DNA of 64,000 nucleotides. It comes from Flavobacterium odoriferum (lineage in GTDB: Bacteria > Bacteroidota > Bacteroidia > Flavobacteriales > Flavobacteriaceae). Positions 6,163 through 14,718 of the stretch are shown in pieces. The position numbers were made by a program, and so were the translations under genes. Every line of letters starts with the position of its first letter. Position 1 is the first letter of the stretch. Below the pieces are notes generated by a model, which did not search any database, was not told the DNA's origin, and worked only from the letters and a program-made list of their open reading frames with translations. The stretch covers positions 495,553-559,552 of the forward strand of contig NZ_JAMKFA010000001.1 in the NCBI RefSeq assembly GCF_025499515.1, given 5' to 3'.

Positions 6163-8994
6163 ATGAAACCATTTCTTATTGCTTTAGCCTTTTTAACTAC
6201 TACAATTTCCCAAGCACAAGATTTCGCCAAACACGTCAATCCATTTATTGGAACAGGCGGTCACGGACACACTTTTCCTGGCGCAACAGTTCCTTACGGA
6301 ATGGTGCAGTTGTCTCCAGATACCAGAATCGATGGTAGTTGGGATGGCTGTGGAGGTTATCATTATTCGGATAATTTGATTTACGGATTTTCCCACACGC
6401 ATTTGAACGGAACTGGTGTTTCAGATTATGGTGACATCATGTTGATGCCGACTATGGGAAAGCATACAATTAGTAGCAAAGATTACTCTTCTACTTTTTC
6501 ACATGCGAATGAAAAAGCTTCCGCTGGATTTTATTCTGTGAAATTAGATAAACACAATATCGATGTGCGATTAACCACTTCAACCCGTGTTGGTTTTCAT
6601 GAATATACGTTCAATGAAAGTGGTCAAGGCAATATTGTCTTAGATTTGAATCATCGCGATAAGTTATTGGAAGGAAGAATTCGAGTTGTAGACAATAAAA
6701 CTATTGAAGTATTAAGAAGAAGTGAAGCTTGGGCAAGAGATCAATATGTTTATGCCCGAATTGAGTTTAATGTGGCTTTTGATAATATTTATTTTGGTAA
6801 AAAGGCAAACCAGATTAAAAATAATAATGAGTTAGAAATAAGTTCAGCTCTTTTTTCTAAACAAGTCAAAAAAGGTGAAAAAATTCTTGTAAAAGTATCG
6901 CTTTCGCCAACGAGTTATGAAGGAGCCAAATTAAATAGTTCCGAAATCAAACATTGGAATTTTGATAAAGCGCACAAAGCCGCTATTGCTCTTTGGAACA
7001 AAGAATTGTCAAAAATTGAAGTAACTTCCAATGATAAAGATAAGTTAGCGATTTTCTACACGGCTTTGTATCACACGATGATGCAACCAAACATTGCACA
7101 AGATTTAGATGGAAAATACCGCGGTAGAGATAACCAAATTCATGTTGCCGAAGGATTTGATTATTACACGGTTTTTTCCTTGTGGGACACGTTTAGAGGA
7201 GCGCATCCGTTGTACACTTTGATTGATAAAAAACGAACTGCCGATTATATCAATACTTTCATCAAACAATACGAACAAGGCGGCAGATTACCGGTTTGGG
7301 AATTGGCTTCTAATGAAACCGATTGTATGATTGGCTATCACTCCGTTTCTGTAATTGCTGATGCGATGGTAAAAGGAATAAAAGGTTTTGATTATGAAAA
7401 AGCCTTTGAAGCCAGTAAAGCTTCTGCTATGCGTGATGTTTTAGGTTTGGATGCCTACAAGAAAAATGGTTTTATTTCGATAGATGACGAACACGAAAGC
7501 GTTTCCAAAACCTTAGAATATGCTTATGACGACTGGTGTATTGCGCAAATGGCACAGATTCTAAACAAGCAAGAAGATTACCAATATTTTATGAAACGTT
7601 CTCAAAATTGGAAAAACATTTTCGATTGGGAAACGGGTTTCATGCGTCCAAAGAAAAATGGGGGTTGGGATAAACCTTTCGACCCAAGAGAAGTCAACAA
7701 TAATTTTACCGAAGGCAATTCGTGGCAATACTCATTTTTCGTTCCACAAGATATTGAGGGAATGATTGCAGCTTATGGCGGACCTGAAAAATTTGAAGCC
7801 AAGTTAGACGAAATGTTCAACAGTGAAAGTAAAACTACCGGTAGAGAACAAGTCGATGTAACTGGTTTAATTGGGCAATATGCTCACGGAAACGAACCAA
7901 GTCATCACATGGCATATTTGTACAATTATGTGGGAAAACCAGAAAAAACGAATGAAAAAATCAAGTATATTTTAGAGAATTTTTACACCAATACACCCGA
8001 TGGTTTAATTGGAAACGAAGACTGTGGACAAATGAGTGCTTGGTATGTGTTGAGTGTTATGAGTGAATATCCTGTTTGTCCTGGAAGTATTATTCATCAT
8101 TATGAAAACGATTTATATTTTGATAAAATAGTTGTAAACCTTGAAAGTGGTGAGAAGGCTGTAATTACTGAAGAGCAAAGAAAAATCAATAAACAAAAAG
8201 CGATTCAACAAGAGAAAGAAATTGAATCTTCTGAAGATATTGATTGGAATTTAGATTATATTATCAAAAAAATAGAACCAGTTCCTGTGATTCAAGCTGC
8301 TAGCAAAGCGTTTAAAGATAATTTGAAGATTGAATTGAAGTCTCAATACTTAAATGATGTGATTTATTTCATGATTAATGATAAAGATGATCATTTGGCA
8401 AAGAAACTTTTTGTTCCTTACACAAAACCTTTTGAAATATCGCAAACTTCAACTATTGAAACTTATGTAAAAACAAATGAAGGACAAAGCAACACCATTT
8501 CCGCAACCTTCTTCAAAAAACCAAACAGTTACAGTGTCAATATTAAATCGGTTTACAATCCGCAATATCATGCGGGTGGTCCAGAAGGTTTGTTAGATGG
8601 TATTTTAGGGGCTGAAAATTGGAGAAAAGGCGATTGGCAAGGTTACCAAAGTCAGGATTTTGAAGCGGTAGTCGATTTAAAAGAAGTAAAAAATGTTAGT
8701 GAAATTTCGGTACGTTTTTTACAAGACCAACGTTCGTGGATTTTAATGCCAACGAAAGTTAATTATTACATTTCGGAAGATAATGTAAACTTTATTTATT
8801 TTGGTTCGGTAAACAATACGTTAGATCCAAAATTAGAAGAAAATACGATTCTAAATTTCACATCAAACGAAAGCAAAGGCAAAAAAGCACGTTACGTAAA
8901 AGTCATCGCCAAAAATTTCGGTAAATTACCAGAATGGCATCAAGGCGCTGGTGGCGATGCGTTTATTTTTGTGGATGAGATTACGATAAAGTAA
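6163..8994 (+). CDS. Secreted GH92 alpha-mannosidase with C-terminal F5/8-like domain
   Basis: A 943-residue protein. The ATG at 6163 starts a clean signal peptide (MKPFLIALAFLTTTISQAQ); the upstream in-frame ATG at 6088 would bury it, so I reject that start. The core matches glycoside hydrolase family 92: GTGGHGHTFPGATVPYGMVQ (about 28-47), GFSHTHLNGTG, EGNSWQYSFFVPQD, GNEPSHHMAYLYNY (about 575) and GNEDCGQMSAWYVLS (about 616). These Glu/Asp motifs form the calcium-assisted active site of exo-acting alpha-mannosidases that trim N-glycans or yeast mannan. The last 150 or so residues (QYHAGGPEGLLDGILG onward) resemble a discoidin (F5/8 type C) carbohydrate-binding module. It is periplasmic or outer-membrane associated and stands alone, without a susCD pair. 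Exact linkage specificity cannot be read from sequence. Confidence 0.92.
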   Translation: MKPFLIALAFLTTTISQAQDFAKHVNPFIGTGGHGHTFPGATVPYGMVQLSPDTRIDGSWDGCGGYHYSDNLIYGFSHTHLNGTGVSDYGDIMLMPTMGKHTISSKDYSSTFSHANEKASAGFYSVKLDKHNIDVRLTTSTRVGFHEYTFNESGQGNIVLDLNHRDKLLEGRIRVVDNKTIEVLRRSEAWARDQYVYARIEFNVAFDNIYFGKKANQIKNNNELEISSALFSKQVKKGEKILVKVSLSPTSYEGAKLNSSEIKHWNFDKAHKAAIALWNKELSKIEVTSNDKDKLAIFYTALYHTMMQPNIAQDLDGKYRGRDNQIHVAEGFDYYTVFSLWDTFRGAHPLYTLIDKKRTADYINTFIKQYEQGGRLPVWELASNETDCMIGYHSVSVIADAMVKGIKGFDYEKAFEASKASAMRDVLGLDAYKKNGFISIDDEHESVSKTLEYAYDDWCIAQMAQILNKQEDYQYFMKRSQNWKNIFDWETGFMRPKKNGGWDKPFDPREVNNNFTEGNSWQYSFFVPQDIEGMIAAYGGPEKFEAKLDEMFNSESKTTGREQVDVTGLIGQYAHGNEPSHHMAYLYNYVGKPEKTNEKIKYILENFYTNTPDGLIGNEDCGQMSAWYVLSVMSEYPVCPGSIIHHYENDLYFDKIVVNLESGEKAVITEEQRKINKQKAIQQEKEIESSEDIDWNLDYIIKKIEPVPVIQAASKAFKDNLKIELKSQYLNDVIYFMINDKDDHLAKKLFVPYTKPFEISQTSTIETYVKTNEGQSNTISATFFKKPNSYSVNIKSVYNPQYHAGGPEGLLDGILGAENWRKGDWQGYQSQDFEAVVDLKEVKNVSEISVRFLQDQRSWILMPTKVNYYISEDNVNFIYFGSVNNTLDPKLEENTILNFTSNESKGKKARYVKVIAKNFGKLPEWHQGAGGDAFIFVDEITIK

Positions 8995-9002
8995 AGCTAT
9001 CT

Positions 9003-9040
9003 AATAAAAAAGGTTGTCTTAGCGGACAACCTTTTTTATT
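9003..9040. terminator. Bidirectional terminator between GH92 gene and terC
   Basis: A perfect stem (AATAAAAAAGGTTGTC paired with GACAACCTTTTTTATT) around a 6-base loop, with A and T tracts on both sides. It can terminate the mannosidase on the plus strand and the terC transcript on the minus strand. Confidence 0.9.
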
Positions 9041-9057
9041 AGATATATGTTTTGAAA

Positions 9058-10059
9058 TTAATCCTTATCAGGAAACAACAAAGAAGCTACTACAGACAAA
9101 ATTAATACACTTCCCACAACCATTAAAGAATAAGAAGTTTCGATGTGGTAAAACGGTGCTACAATCATTTTTACACCAATAAAGGCTAAGATAAATGCTA
9201 ATCCGTATTTCAATTTACTGAACATGTACATAAAGTTCGCCAAAAGGAAATACAACGAACGTAATCCTAAAATCGCAAAAATATTAGACGTGTATAAAAT
9301 AAACGGATCGTCTGGTGCAATGGCGAAAATTGCTGGAATACTATCTACTGCAAATAATAAATCGGTAAATTCAACAATAGTAACCACCACAAATAAAGGT
9401 GTTGCCATTTTGATTCCGTTTTGAACAGTGAAAAATTTATCACCATCAAAATTTGGACTTACTTTAAAAAACTTGTGTACAAATTTAGAACCCGCACTTT
9501 TACTAAAATCTTTACTTCCTTCATCTTCCTCATCACTAAAACCTGATTTGATTCCAGCAACAATTAGAATAATTCCAAAAATGGTTAGCAAATAGTTGAT
9601 TTTTACTACTTGACCAAAAAGCTCCATTTCAGGTAAATACGTGTAGTTCAATAACCAAACTCCAGTAAAAATAAAGATAGCTCTAAAAACCAAAGCGCCA
9701 ATTACACCCCAAAATAATACTTTATGTTGGGCTTCTTTTGCGACATTGAAATAGCCAAAAACTAATATAAATACAAATAAATTATCTACAGAAAGCGCTT
9801 TTTCAATCCAATACGCTCCTTGAAATTGCATGAATTTTTCGGCTCCCATGTAGTGATAAATAATACCACTGAATCCCATGGCTAAAGAAATCCAAATCAC
9901 CGACCAAATAGCCGCTTCTCTATTGGAAACTACGTGACCTTTTTTGTTTAAAACTCCTAAATCTAAAACCAACATCGCAATGATGGTAATTGTAAAAGCC
10001 GTAATAATGCCAGGATGATCAATTAAGTGATCTATTGAACCTGTTTTTAATGATAGCAT
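9058..10059 (-). CDS. TerC/Alx family integral membrane protein
   Basis: A 333-residue protein with about nine membrane helices. The family hallmarks are present: ALSVDNLFVFILVFGYF (about 87-103) and LLFAVDSIPAIFAIAPDDPF (about 233-252), two repeats each with a membrane-embedded Asp. TerC/Alx proteins are cation/manganese exporters or helpers of metal insertion into exported enzymes; 'tellurium resistance' is a historical name. The gene lies 3 bases after gpsA on the same strand, leaving no room for its own yybP-ykoY leader riboswitch, so it is presumably transcribed with gpsA. Confidence 0.93.
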   Translation of the reverse strand: MLSLKTGSIDHLIDHPGIITAFTITIIAMLVLDLGVLNKKGHVVSNREAAIWSVIWISLAMGFSGIIYHYMGAEKFMQFQGAYWIEKALSVDNLFVFILVFGYFNVAKEAQHKVLFWGVIGALVFRAIFIFTGVWLLNYTYLPEMELFGQVVKINYLLTIFGIILIVAGIKSGFSDEEDEGSKDFSKSAGSKFVHKFFKVSPNFDGDKFFTVQNGIKMATPLFVVVTIVEFTDLLFAVDSIPAIFAIAPDDPFILYTSNIFAILGLRSLYFLLANFMYMFSKLKYGLAFILAFIGVKMIVAPFYHIETSYSLMVVGSVLILSVVASLLFPDKD

Positions 10060-10062
10060 GTA

Positions 10063-11058
10063 TTAGTTTAATTTATCTGTTAATTCTTTAAAAACGGCTT
10101 TAGCGTCTTTGTTTTCGTATAAAATTTCGTAAACGGCATCGATAATTGGAGTGTCAGCTCCGTATTCTTTGTTTAATTTGTAAGCACTTTTTACTGCGTA
10201 ATATCCTTCTGCCACCATACTCATTTCCATTTGAGCTGATTTTACGGTGTAGCCTTTTCCAATCATGTTTCCAAACATTCTATTTCTAGAAAAAACGGAA
10301 TATCCAGTAACTAATAAATCGCCTAAATATGCCGAATTATTAATGTTTCGTTTCATTTTATGCACTTTACGAATGAATTTCTTCATTTCGCGAATACCAT
10401 TACTCATCAAAACCGCTTGAAAATTATCACCATAACCTAAACCATGCGCAATTCCTGCTGCAATAGCATAAATATTTTTTAAAACAGCTGCATATTCTGT
10501 TCCAATGATATCATCAGTAGTTTTTGCTTTTATGTAGTGTGAGCTCAGATTTTTAGCCACATATTTGGCTTTTTTTCTATCGCTACAAGCAATTGTAAGA
10601 TAAGATAATCGTTCCATAGCCACTTCTTCCGCATGACATGGACCCGTAATTACCCCAATATTATCAAATGGAATATCGTATTTGGTATGAAAATGTTCAC
10701 CAACAATCAAGCTCGATTCTGGAACAATTCCTTTAATCGCAGAGAAAATGATTTTTCCTTCTAAGCTTTCGGTTAAACTTTCTAATTCTTTGCTTAAAAA
10801 AGCAGAAGGAACTACAAAAATTACATAATCAGCATAAGCAACCGCTTCGTTGATGTCGTTTGTGAGTTTTAATTTATTGGTATCAAACGCAACCGAACTT
10901 AAATAATTCGGGTTGTGTTTTTGATGTTTCAAATGCTCAATAGCATAAGTACTTCGCATGTACCAAGCAATTTCGTCTTGATTTTCACAAAGCATTTTTG
11001 CAATTGCAGTTGCCCAACTTCCTCCTCCAATGACTGCAAATTTCGGCTTCTTTTCCAT
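10063..11058 (-). CDS. gpsA: Glycerol-3-phosphate dehydrogenase [NAD(P)+]
   Basis: A 331-residue cytosolic enzyme that reduces dihydroxyacetone phosphate to sn-glycerol 3-phosphate for phospholipid synthesis. It has the N-terminal Rossmann loop (VIGGGSWATAIAKML, about 9-23), the GPCHAEEVAMERLSY segment, and the catalytic-lysine helix (YAAVLKNIYAIAAGIAHGLG, about 190-209). Length and motif order match GpsA. It is the upstream gene of a probable gpsA-terC unit. Confidence 0.96.
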   Translation of the reverse strand: MEKKPKFAVIGGGSWATAIAKMLCENQDEIAWYMRSTYAIEHLKHQKHNPNYLSSVAFDTNKLKLTNDINEAVAYADYVIFVVPSAFLSKELESLTESLEGKIIFSAIKGIVPESSLIVGEHFHTKYDIPFDNIGVITGPCHAEEVAMERLSYLTIACSDRKKAKYVAKNLSSHYIKAKTTDDIIGTEYAAVLKNIYAIAAGIAHGLGYGDNFQAVLMSNGIREMKKFIRKVHKMKRNINNSAYLGDLLVTGYSVFSRNRMFGNMIGKGYTVKSAQMEMSMVAEGYYAVKSAYKLNKEYGADTPIIDAVYEILYENKDAKAVFKELTDKLN

Positions 11059-11132
11059 TATGTGTTTCGATTTAGAAAATCAAAAATAATCATTTTAAAA
11101 GGATTTACAAAAAACGTTTGCGTGAAGCGATT

Positions 11133-12299
11133 TTAATAACTCATTTCTACGATTGCTTTTACCTTTTCGATGGTGATATTTTGTTTTTCGCCTAATACTT
11201 TCCAACCTCTTTCTTCAAATCGATTGGCGATGAAATCAGCCGTTTTTTTGTAATTTTCTGTGTTTTCCGATAATTTGGTTTTCATGCCCATTTTATGGAA
11301 GAATTCAACTGTTTTTTCGATTGCTTTTTCTGCAATTTCTTCAGTTGAATTGCCTTGAATGTTCCATACCCGTTGACCGTATTGCGCTAATTTGTCTTTT
11401 TTCGTATCGAACATTACGCGGTATAAGTTTGGACCAATGATTGCCAACGTTCTCGCATGATCAATTTCGTACAAAGCTGTTAATTCATGACCAATCATGT
11501 GCGTTGCCCAATCTGAAGGAACTCCTTTTTGAATCAAGCCATTCAATGCCATGGTAGCACTCCAAACAAAGTTGGAAGCTAATTTATAATCACTCGGATT
11601 TTCAACTACATCAGGACCAATTTCAATTAATGTTTGTAAAATACTTTCTGAAATTCGGTCTTGCAATAAAGCATCGTGAGTATAGGTCAAATATTGCTCC
11701 ATAACGTGTGTGAACGCATCCACAACTCCGTTTTGCAATTGTCTTTTTGGTAACGAAGTAATCACGGTTGGATCCACAATTGAGAATACTGGAAACAAAG
11801 CGCTTCCGCCTAACGTTAATTTCTCTTGCGTAGCTTCAATCGTAACTACTGCTCCCGAATTCATTTCCGAACCGGTTGCTGGTAAGGTTAAAACGGTTCC
11901 AAAAGGAATTACTTTAGCAACATCTTTGAATAAAATTCGTTTTTTTAGAATATCGGCTTCATCGCCTTCAAAATTAACGGCTGCCGAAATAAATTTCACG
12001 CCATCAATCACACTTCCACCACCAACAGCTAAGATGAAACCAATTTTTTCAGCACGAATAATTGCAACGGCTTTCATCAAAGTTTCAAAACGAGGATTCG
12101 GTTCGATTCCGCCAAATTCCACAATATTGTGATTCGGTAAAGCTGCTTTTACTTGGTCATAAACACCGTTTTTGAAGATACTTCCGCCGCCATAAGCGAT
12201 AAGAATTTTAGTGTTTGAAGGAACTAAATCGGTTAGTTTAGCAATTTGTCCTTTTCCAAAGACATAATTTACAGGATTGTATAATTCGAAGTTTAGCAT
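11133..12299 (-). CDS. Iron-containing (type III) alcohol dehydrogenase, YqhD/BdhA-like
   Basis: A 388-residue group III alcohol dehydrogenase. The nucleotide-binding region contains AYGGGSIFKNGVYDQV (about 35-50) and GGGSVIDGVKFISA (about 95-108); the metal-binding region contains GHELTALYEIDHARTLAI (about 268-285), whose His residues with an upstream Asp/His bind iron or zinc. The pattern GTVLTLPATGSEMN and the HxLTA...H spacing are closest to the NADPH-dependent aldehyde reductase YqhD and butanol dehydrogenases. It probably detoxifies short-chain aldehydes in the cytosol. Monocistronic, with 74 bases to gpsA. Confidence 0.92.
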   Translation of the reverse strand: MLNFELYNPVNYVFGKGQIAKLTDLVPSNTKILIAYGGGSIFKNGVYDQVKAALPNHNIVEFGGIEPNPRFETLMKAVAIIRAEKIGFILAVGGGSVIDGVKFISAAVNFEGDEADILKKRILFKDVAKVIPFGTVLTLPATGSEMNSGAVVTIEATQEKLTLGGSALFPVFSIVDPTVITSLPKRQLQNGVVDAFTHVMEQYLTYTHDALLQDRISESILQTLIEIGPDVVENPSDYKLASNFVWSATMALNGLIQKGVPSDWATHMIGHELTALYEIDHARTLAIIGPNLYRVMFDTKKDKLAQYGQRVWNIQGNSTEEIAEKAIEKTVEFFHKMGMKTKLSENTENYKKTADFIANRFEERGWKVLGEKQNITIEKVKAIVEMSY

Positions 12300-12368
12300 A
12301 ACATTTTATTTTTTAAGAATACAAAGTTACGCAATGGGATTGGGAACGAATGGTAAAGGAATGTTAAT

Positions 12369-12950
12369 CTATTTCTTATAAAAATTATTATGCTCCACAT
12401 ATTCCCAAACTTTATTCGGCAACATCGGCACTACATTTTTACCCTTTTTAATGCTTTCGCGAATGAAGGTTGAGGATAACTCAATAACTGGAGCGCCAAT
12501 TCTATGAATTTTTGCATGATTAATAAATTGCTCATCAATTTCACCTGAATTTAGTCGCGGATAGACATAAATATCGTGGTTTTGCAAAATGACTTCGTAG
12601 TTTTTCCATTTGTGAAGCGAGTTCAAATTGTCTTCACCCATGATTAATGAAAATTCATGTTTTGGAAATTTTTCTTGTAAATGCGCTAAGGTATTTACGG
12701 TATAATTCGGTTGCGGTAATTTGAATTCGATATCCGAAGGTTGAATTTTTGGGAAATCTTCGGTTGCCAAATGCACCATGTGCAATCGATGGTAATCATC
12801 TAACAACGAACTTTTCTGTTTGTGCGGATTGTGTGGTGTAACGACCATCCAAATTTGATCCAAATCAGAATGCTCTGCCATATGATTGGCAATAATCAAA
12901 TGCCCAATATGAATGGGATTAAACGTTCCGAAATACAATCCGATTTTCAT
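12369..12950 (-). CDS. nadD: Nicotinate-nucleotide adenylyltransferase
   Basis: A 193-residue enzyme that adenylates nicotinate mononucleotide in NAD synthesis. It has the nucleotidyltransferase signature GTFNPIHIGHLIIANHM (about 8-24), the MGEDNL loop, and the C-terminal ISSTxIR-type motif here as LSSTFIRESIKKGK (about 162-175). In many Bacteroidota yicC, gmk and nadD are adjacent in this order. Here the order is kept on the minus strand but is interrupted by the four-helix-bundle cassette between gmk and nadD and by two accessory genes between yicC and gmk. Confidence 0.95.
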   Translation of the reverse strand: MKIGLYFGTFNPIHIGHLIIANHMAEHSDLDQIWMVVTPHNPHKQKSSLLDDYHRLHMVHLATEDFPKIQPSDIEFKLPQPNYTVNTLAHLQEKFPKHEFSLIMGEDNLNSLHKWKNYEVILQNHDIYVYPRLNSGEIDEQFINHAKIHRIGAPVIELSSTFIRESIKKGKNVVPMLPNKVWEYVEHNNFYKK

Positions 12951-12958
12951 CTTTTTAG

Positions 12959-12988
12959 TGATTAGTAAAGAGTGATTAGTGAATAGCT
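12959..12988. repeat. Inverted repeat, left end of the S23 cassette (family A)
   Basis: A 30-base unit with core AGTGATTAGTGAATAGCT. It matches the reverse complement of 13352-13381 at 26 of 30 positions by eye, with AGCT facing the enclosed gene on both sides. It includes the stop codon and last three codons of the enclosed gene. Confidence 0.8.
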
Positions 12989-13347
12989 TTAAGCGTTTTG
13001 GAAAAAGCGTTAATCATTTTTGACTCTTCTTCAATTTGATTTAATAATTCTTGAAATAATTCCAAATTAGTAATAAAGCCTAATTCTTTCGCAATAATTA
13101 ATTGTGTTTCAATTTCAAATAAAGAACCTCTTGCTATGTCTAAAAAGTGACTAAATGATTTATCGGTATTTCTACCATAACCTTCAGCAATATTTGAAGG
13201 AATTGAAACAGAAGCTCTTTTTAATTGACTTGAAAGCGCATACATTTCTTCTTGCGGAAAAGTTTTTACAAGTTGATAAACTAATTTTACAATTGTAATT
13301 CCTTTTTTCCAGATTAATAAATCTTTGTATGATTTTATTTCATTCAT
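12976..13347 (-). CDS. Four-helix-bundle protein (S23/IVS family, Avd-like fold)
   Basis: A 123-residue protein beginning MNEIKSYKDLLIWKKGITIV, with family motifs YALSSQLKRASVSIPSNIAE (about 37-56) and GYGRNTDKSFSHFLDIARGS (about 57-76), and a C-terminal helix with the usual ELGFI/EEESKMI pattern. This is the '23S rRNA intervening sequence' family: small basic four-helix bundles, related in fold to the Avd accessory protein of diversity-generating retroelements, proposed to bind nucleic acid. There is no rRNA gene nearby, so the historical name is misleading. Its final codons and stop lie inside one inverted repeat and its start is 5 bases from the other. Family assignment is firm; function is open. 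Confidence 0.92.
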   Translation of the reverse strand: MNEIKSYKDLLIWKKGITIVKLVYQLVKTFPQEEMYALSSQLKRASVSIPSNIAEGYGRNTDKSFSHFLDIARGSLFEIETQLIIAKELGFITNLELFQELLNQIEEESKMINAFSKTLKAIH

Positions 13348-13351
13348 TTTA

Positions 13352-13381
13352 AGCTAATTACTAATCACTTTTTACTAATTA
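13352..13381. repeat. Inverted repeat, right end of the S23 cassette (family A)
   Basis: A 30-base unit beginning AGCTAATTACTAATCACT, the reverse-oriented partner of 12959-12988. The last three bases form the stop codon of gmk (TTA at 13379-13381, read TAA on the minus strand). Confidence 0.8.
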
Positions 13382-13954
13382 ATCTTTATTTATAAAATCC
13401 TTTACCAATTTGTATGCATCTTCTTTTGCTACATCTAAATCATAATTTTTGATGATGGTGTCAAATTGTGGCGCGGTTGCTAATTCTACTGATGCTTTTG
13501 CAATACGCATGTTGATTTTGTCTTCGCTTTCGGTAGAACGTTGTTTTAGGCGACGTTTTAATTCGTCAACACTTGGTGGTTTTACAAAAACAGCTAACGT
13601 TTCGTTTGGAAATTTGCTTTTTATACGCAATCCACCTGCAACGTCAATATCAAAAATTACGTGTTTTCCTAAAGCCCAGATGCGTTCTACTTCGGCTTTT
13701 AAAGTGCCGTAGAAATTATCAGTGTACACTTCTTCCCATTCTACAAAATCTTCTGCTTTAATATGCTTTTTGAATTCGTCCCAAGAAATGAAATAATAAT
13801 CTTTTCCATGTACTTCTTCGCCACGTGGTTCGCGTGTTGTACACGAAATTGAAAATTCTAAATTCAAATCGGGTTGGGCTAATAAATGTCTTACTATAGT
13901 AGTTTTTCCTGAACCTGATGGCGCAGAGAATACTAATAATTTTCCTTTGATCAT
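13379..13954 (-). CDS. gmk: Guanylate kinase
   Basis: A 191-residue enzyme that phosphorylates GMP to GDP with ATP. It has the P-loop APSGSGKTTIVRHLL (about 10-24), the GMP-binding stretch SISCTTREPRGEEVHGKDYYF (about 36-56, given here only to identify the region) and IFDIDVAGGLRIKSKFP. Length is typical. Its stop codon is formed within the inverted repeat of the S23 cassette. The region around its start codon (13934-13967) recurs almost exactly at the start of the lipoprotein gene upstream. Confidence 0.96.
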   Translation of the reverse strand: MIKGKLLVFSAPSGSGKTTIVRHLLAQPDLNLEFSISCTTREPRGEEVHGKDYYFISWDEFKKHIKAEDFVEWEEVYTDNFYGTLKAEVERIWALGKHVIFDIDVAGGLRIKSKFPNETLAVFVKPPSVDELKRRLKQRSTESEDKINMRIAKASVELATAPQFDTIIKNYDLDVAKEDAYKLVKDFINKD

Positions 13955-13967
13955 TGTGTTGTTATTT
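13934..13967. repeat. Direct repeat spanning the gmk start, copy 1
   Basis: Thirty-four bases covering the first seven codons and the leader of gmk. They match 14685-14718 at 32 of 34 positions (shared core TTTTCCTTTG, then TCATTGTGTTGTT). The two copies lie 751 bases apart and bracket the lipoprotein gene. Confidence 0.7.
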
Positions 13968-14024
13968 TATCTAAAAAATCTAAAGTATCGAAATAATCTA
14001 AAAGATTTAGAGTTTTGCTTTAAA

Positions 14025-14705
14025 TTATTTTTTTAATGGAAGCTCTCCAAAAGTCATTGAAAATCCTCCATTTTCTTTTCTAAATTTTAAAGGTAATTCG
14101 CCGTTTTTTTCTAATCCCCATTCTTCTAACATATCTCCATTAACAAATATAATTGCTACATTTAATTCTGAATTTTTCTTTAAATCTAACAGCCAATTTA
14201 CATCTTCTTGAAGTTTCTTCTTAGAACCTGAATATTTATTCCAATTTTGAAAAATGTAATAATCAGCTTTTGGCAATTCTTCTTTGGCTATTTTCTTTCC
14301 ACTAACATCAATAATTTTTTCTAAGTATGAACTTAAATTTAAGCCGGAACTATCTTTACAAGTAAAATAGTTTTGATCAAAGTTTTTGAATGCGTTTTGC
14401 ATTTGAATACCACCACATTCTTCTGTCCCTTGATAACAATATTTTTCACCTGTAGAACTATTAAAAAGTAATATTTCAGAATTTAAGCCTAAAACGATAT
14501 TATTTATAATATCCATTTTATTGCCAACTTCATTTACAGTCATAAAATACGTTTTTTGACTTGGCAAAACTTCAGCAAAAAAAGATACAAGTTCTTCTTT
14601 TTTCTCTACTTTCGGATTTTTAAATCCTGCTAGTGTTTTTACTGCTGTTCCACATGAAGAAAGAGAAAGAATAAATATAAAAAGTAATAATTTTCCTTTG
14701 GTCAT
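14025..14705 (-). CDS. Putative lipoprotein of unknown function
   Basis: A 226-residue protein beginning MTKGKLLLFIFILSLSSCG, a lipoprotein signal with the lipobox LSSC at residues 15-18, so it is probably anchored in a membrane and faces the periplasm. The mature part is mixed alpha/beta with several Cys (YCYQGTEECGG, YFTCKD) and no motif I recognise. The first residues MTKGKLL and their DNA nearly duplicate the gmk start (MIKGKLL), so the gene appears to use a duplicated gmk translation-start region. Together with the next gene upstream it interrupts the usual yicC-gmk pair. Confidence 0.72.
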   Translation of the reverse strand: MTKGKLLLFIFILSLSSCGTAVKTLAGFKNPKVEKKEELVSFFAEVLPSQKTYFMTVNEVGNKMDIINNIVLGLNSEILLFNSSTGEKYCYQGTEECGGIQMQNAFKNFDQNYFTCKDSSGLNLSSYLEKIIDVSGKKIAKEELPKADYYIFQNWNKYSGSKKKLQEDVNWLLDLKKNSELNVAIIFVNGDMLEEWGLEKNGELPLKFRKENGGFSMTFGELPLKK

Positions 14706-14718
14706 TGTGTTGTTGTTT
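14685..14718. repeat. Direct repeat of the gmk start region, copy 2
   Basis: The second copy of the 34-base repeat at 13934-13967. It contains the ATG and first codons of the lipoprotein gene and its AACAACAACACA leader, and reaches the stop codon of the membrane-protein gene upstream (14717-14719). Confidence 0.7.

Larger units (their letters stand above)
12959..13381. mobile_element. Putative small cassette: four-helix-bundle gene between inverted repeats
   Basis: A 423-base segment bounded by approximately 30-base inverted repeats (12959-12988 and 13352-13381) and containing only the four-helix-bundle gene. It separates gmk from nadD, which are normally neighbours. Gene-less relatives of its ends occur at 3977-4074, 16016-16096 and 59458-59488. 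No transposase or obvious target-site duplication was found, so mobility is inferred only from the repeat architecture and context. Confidence 0.5.

Noticed and set aside
9058..10062. yybP-ykoY manganese riboswitch for terC
   Set aside because: Only 3 bases separate terC from gpsA, leaving no leader for a riboswitch.
12976..13347. Avd protein of a diversity-generating retroelement
   Set aside because: The fold is related, but there is no reverse transcriptase, template repeat or variable repeat nearby.
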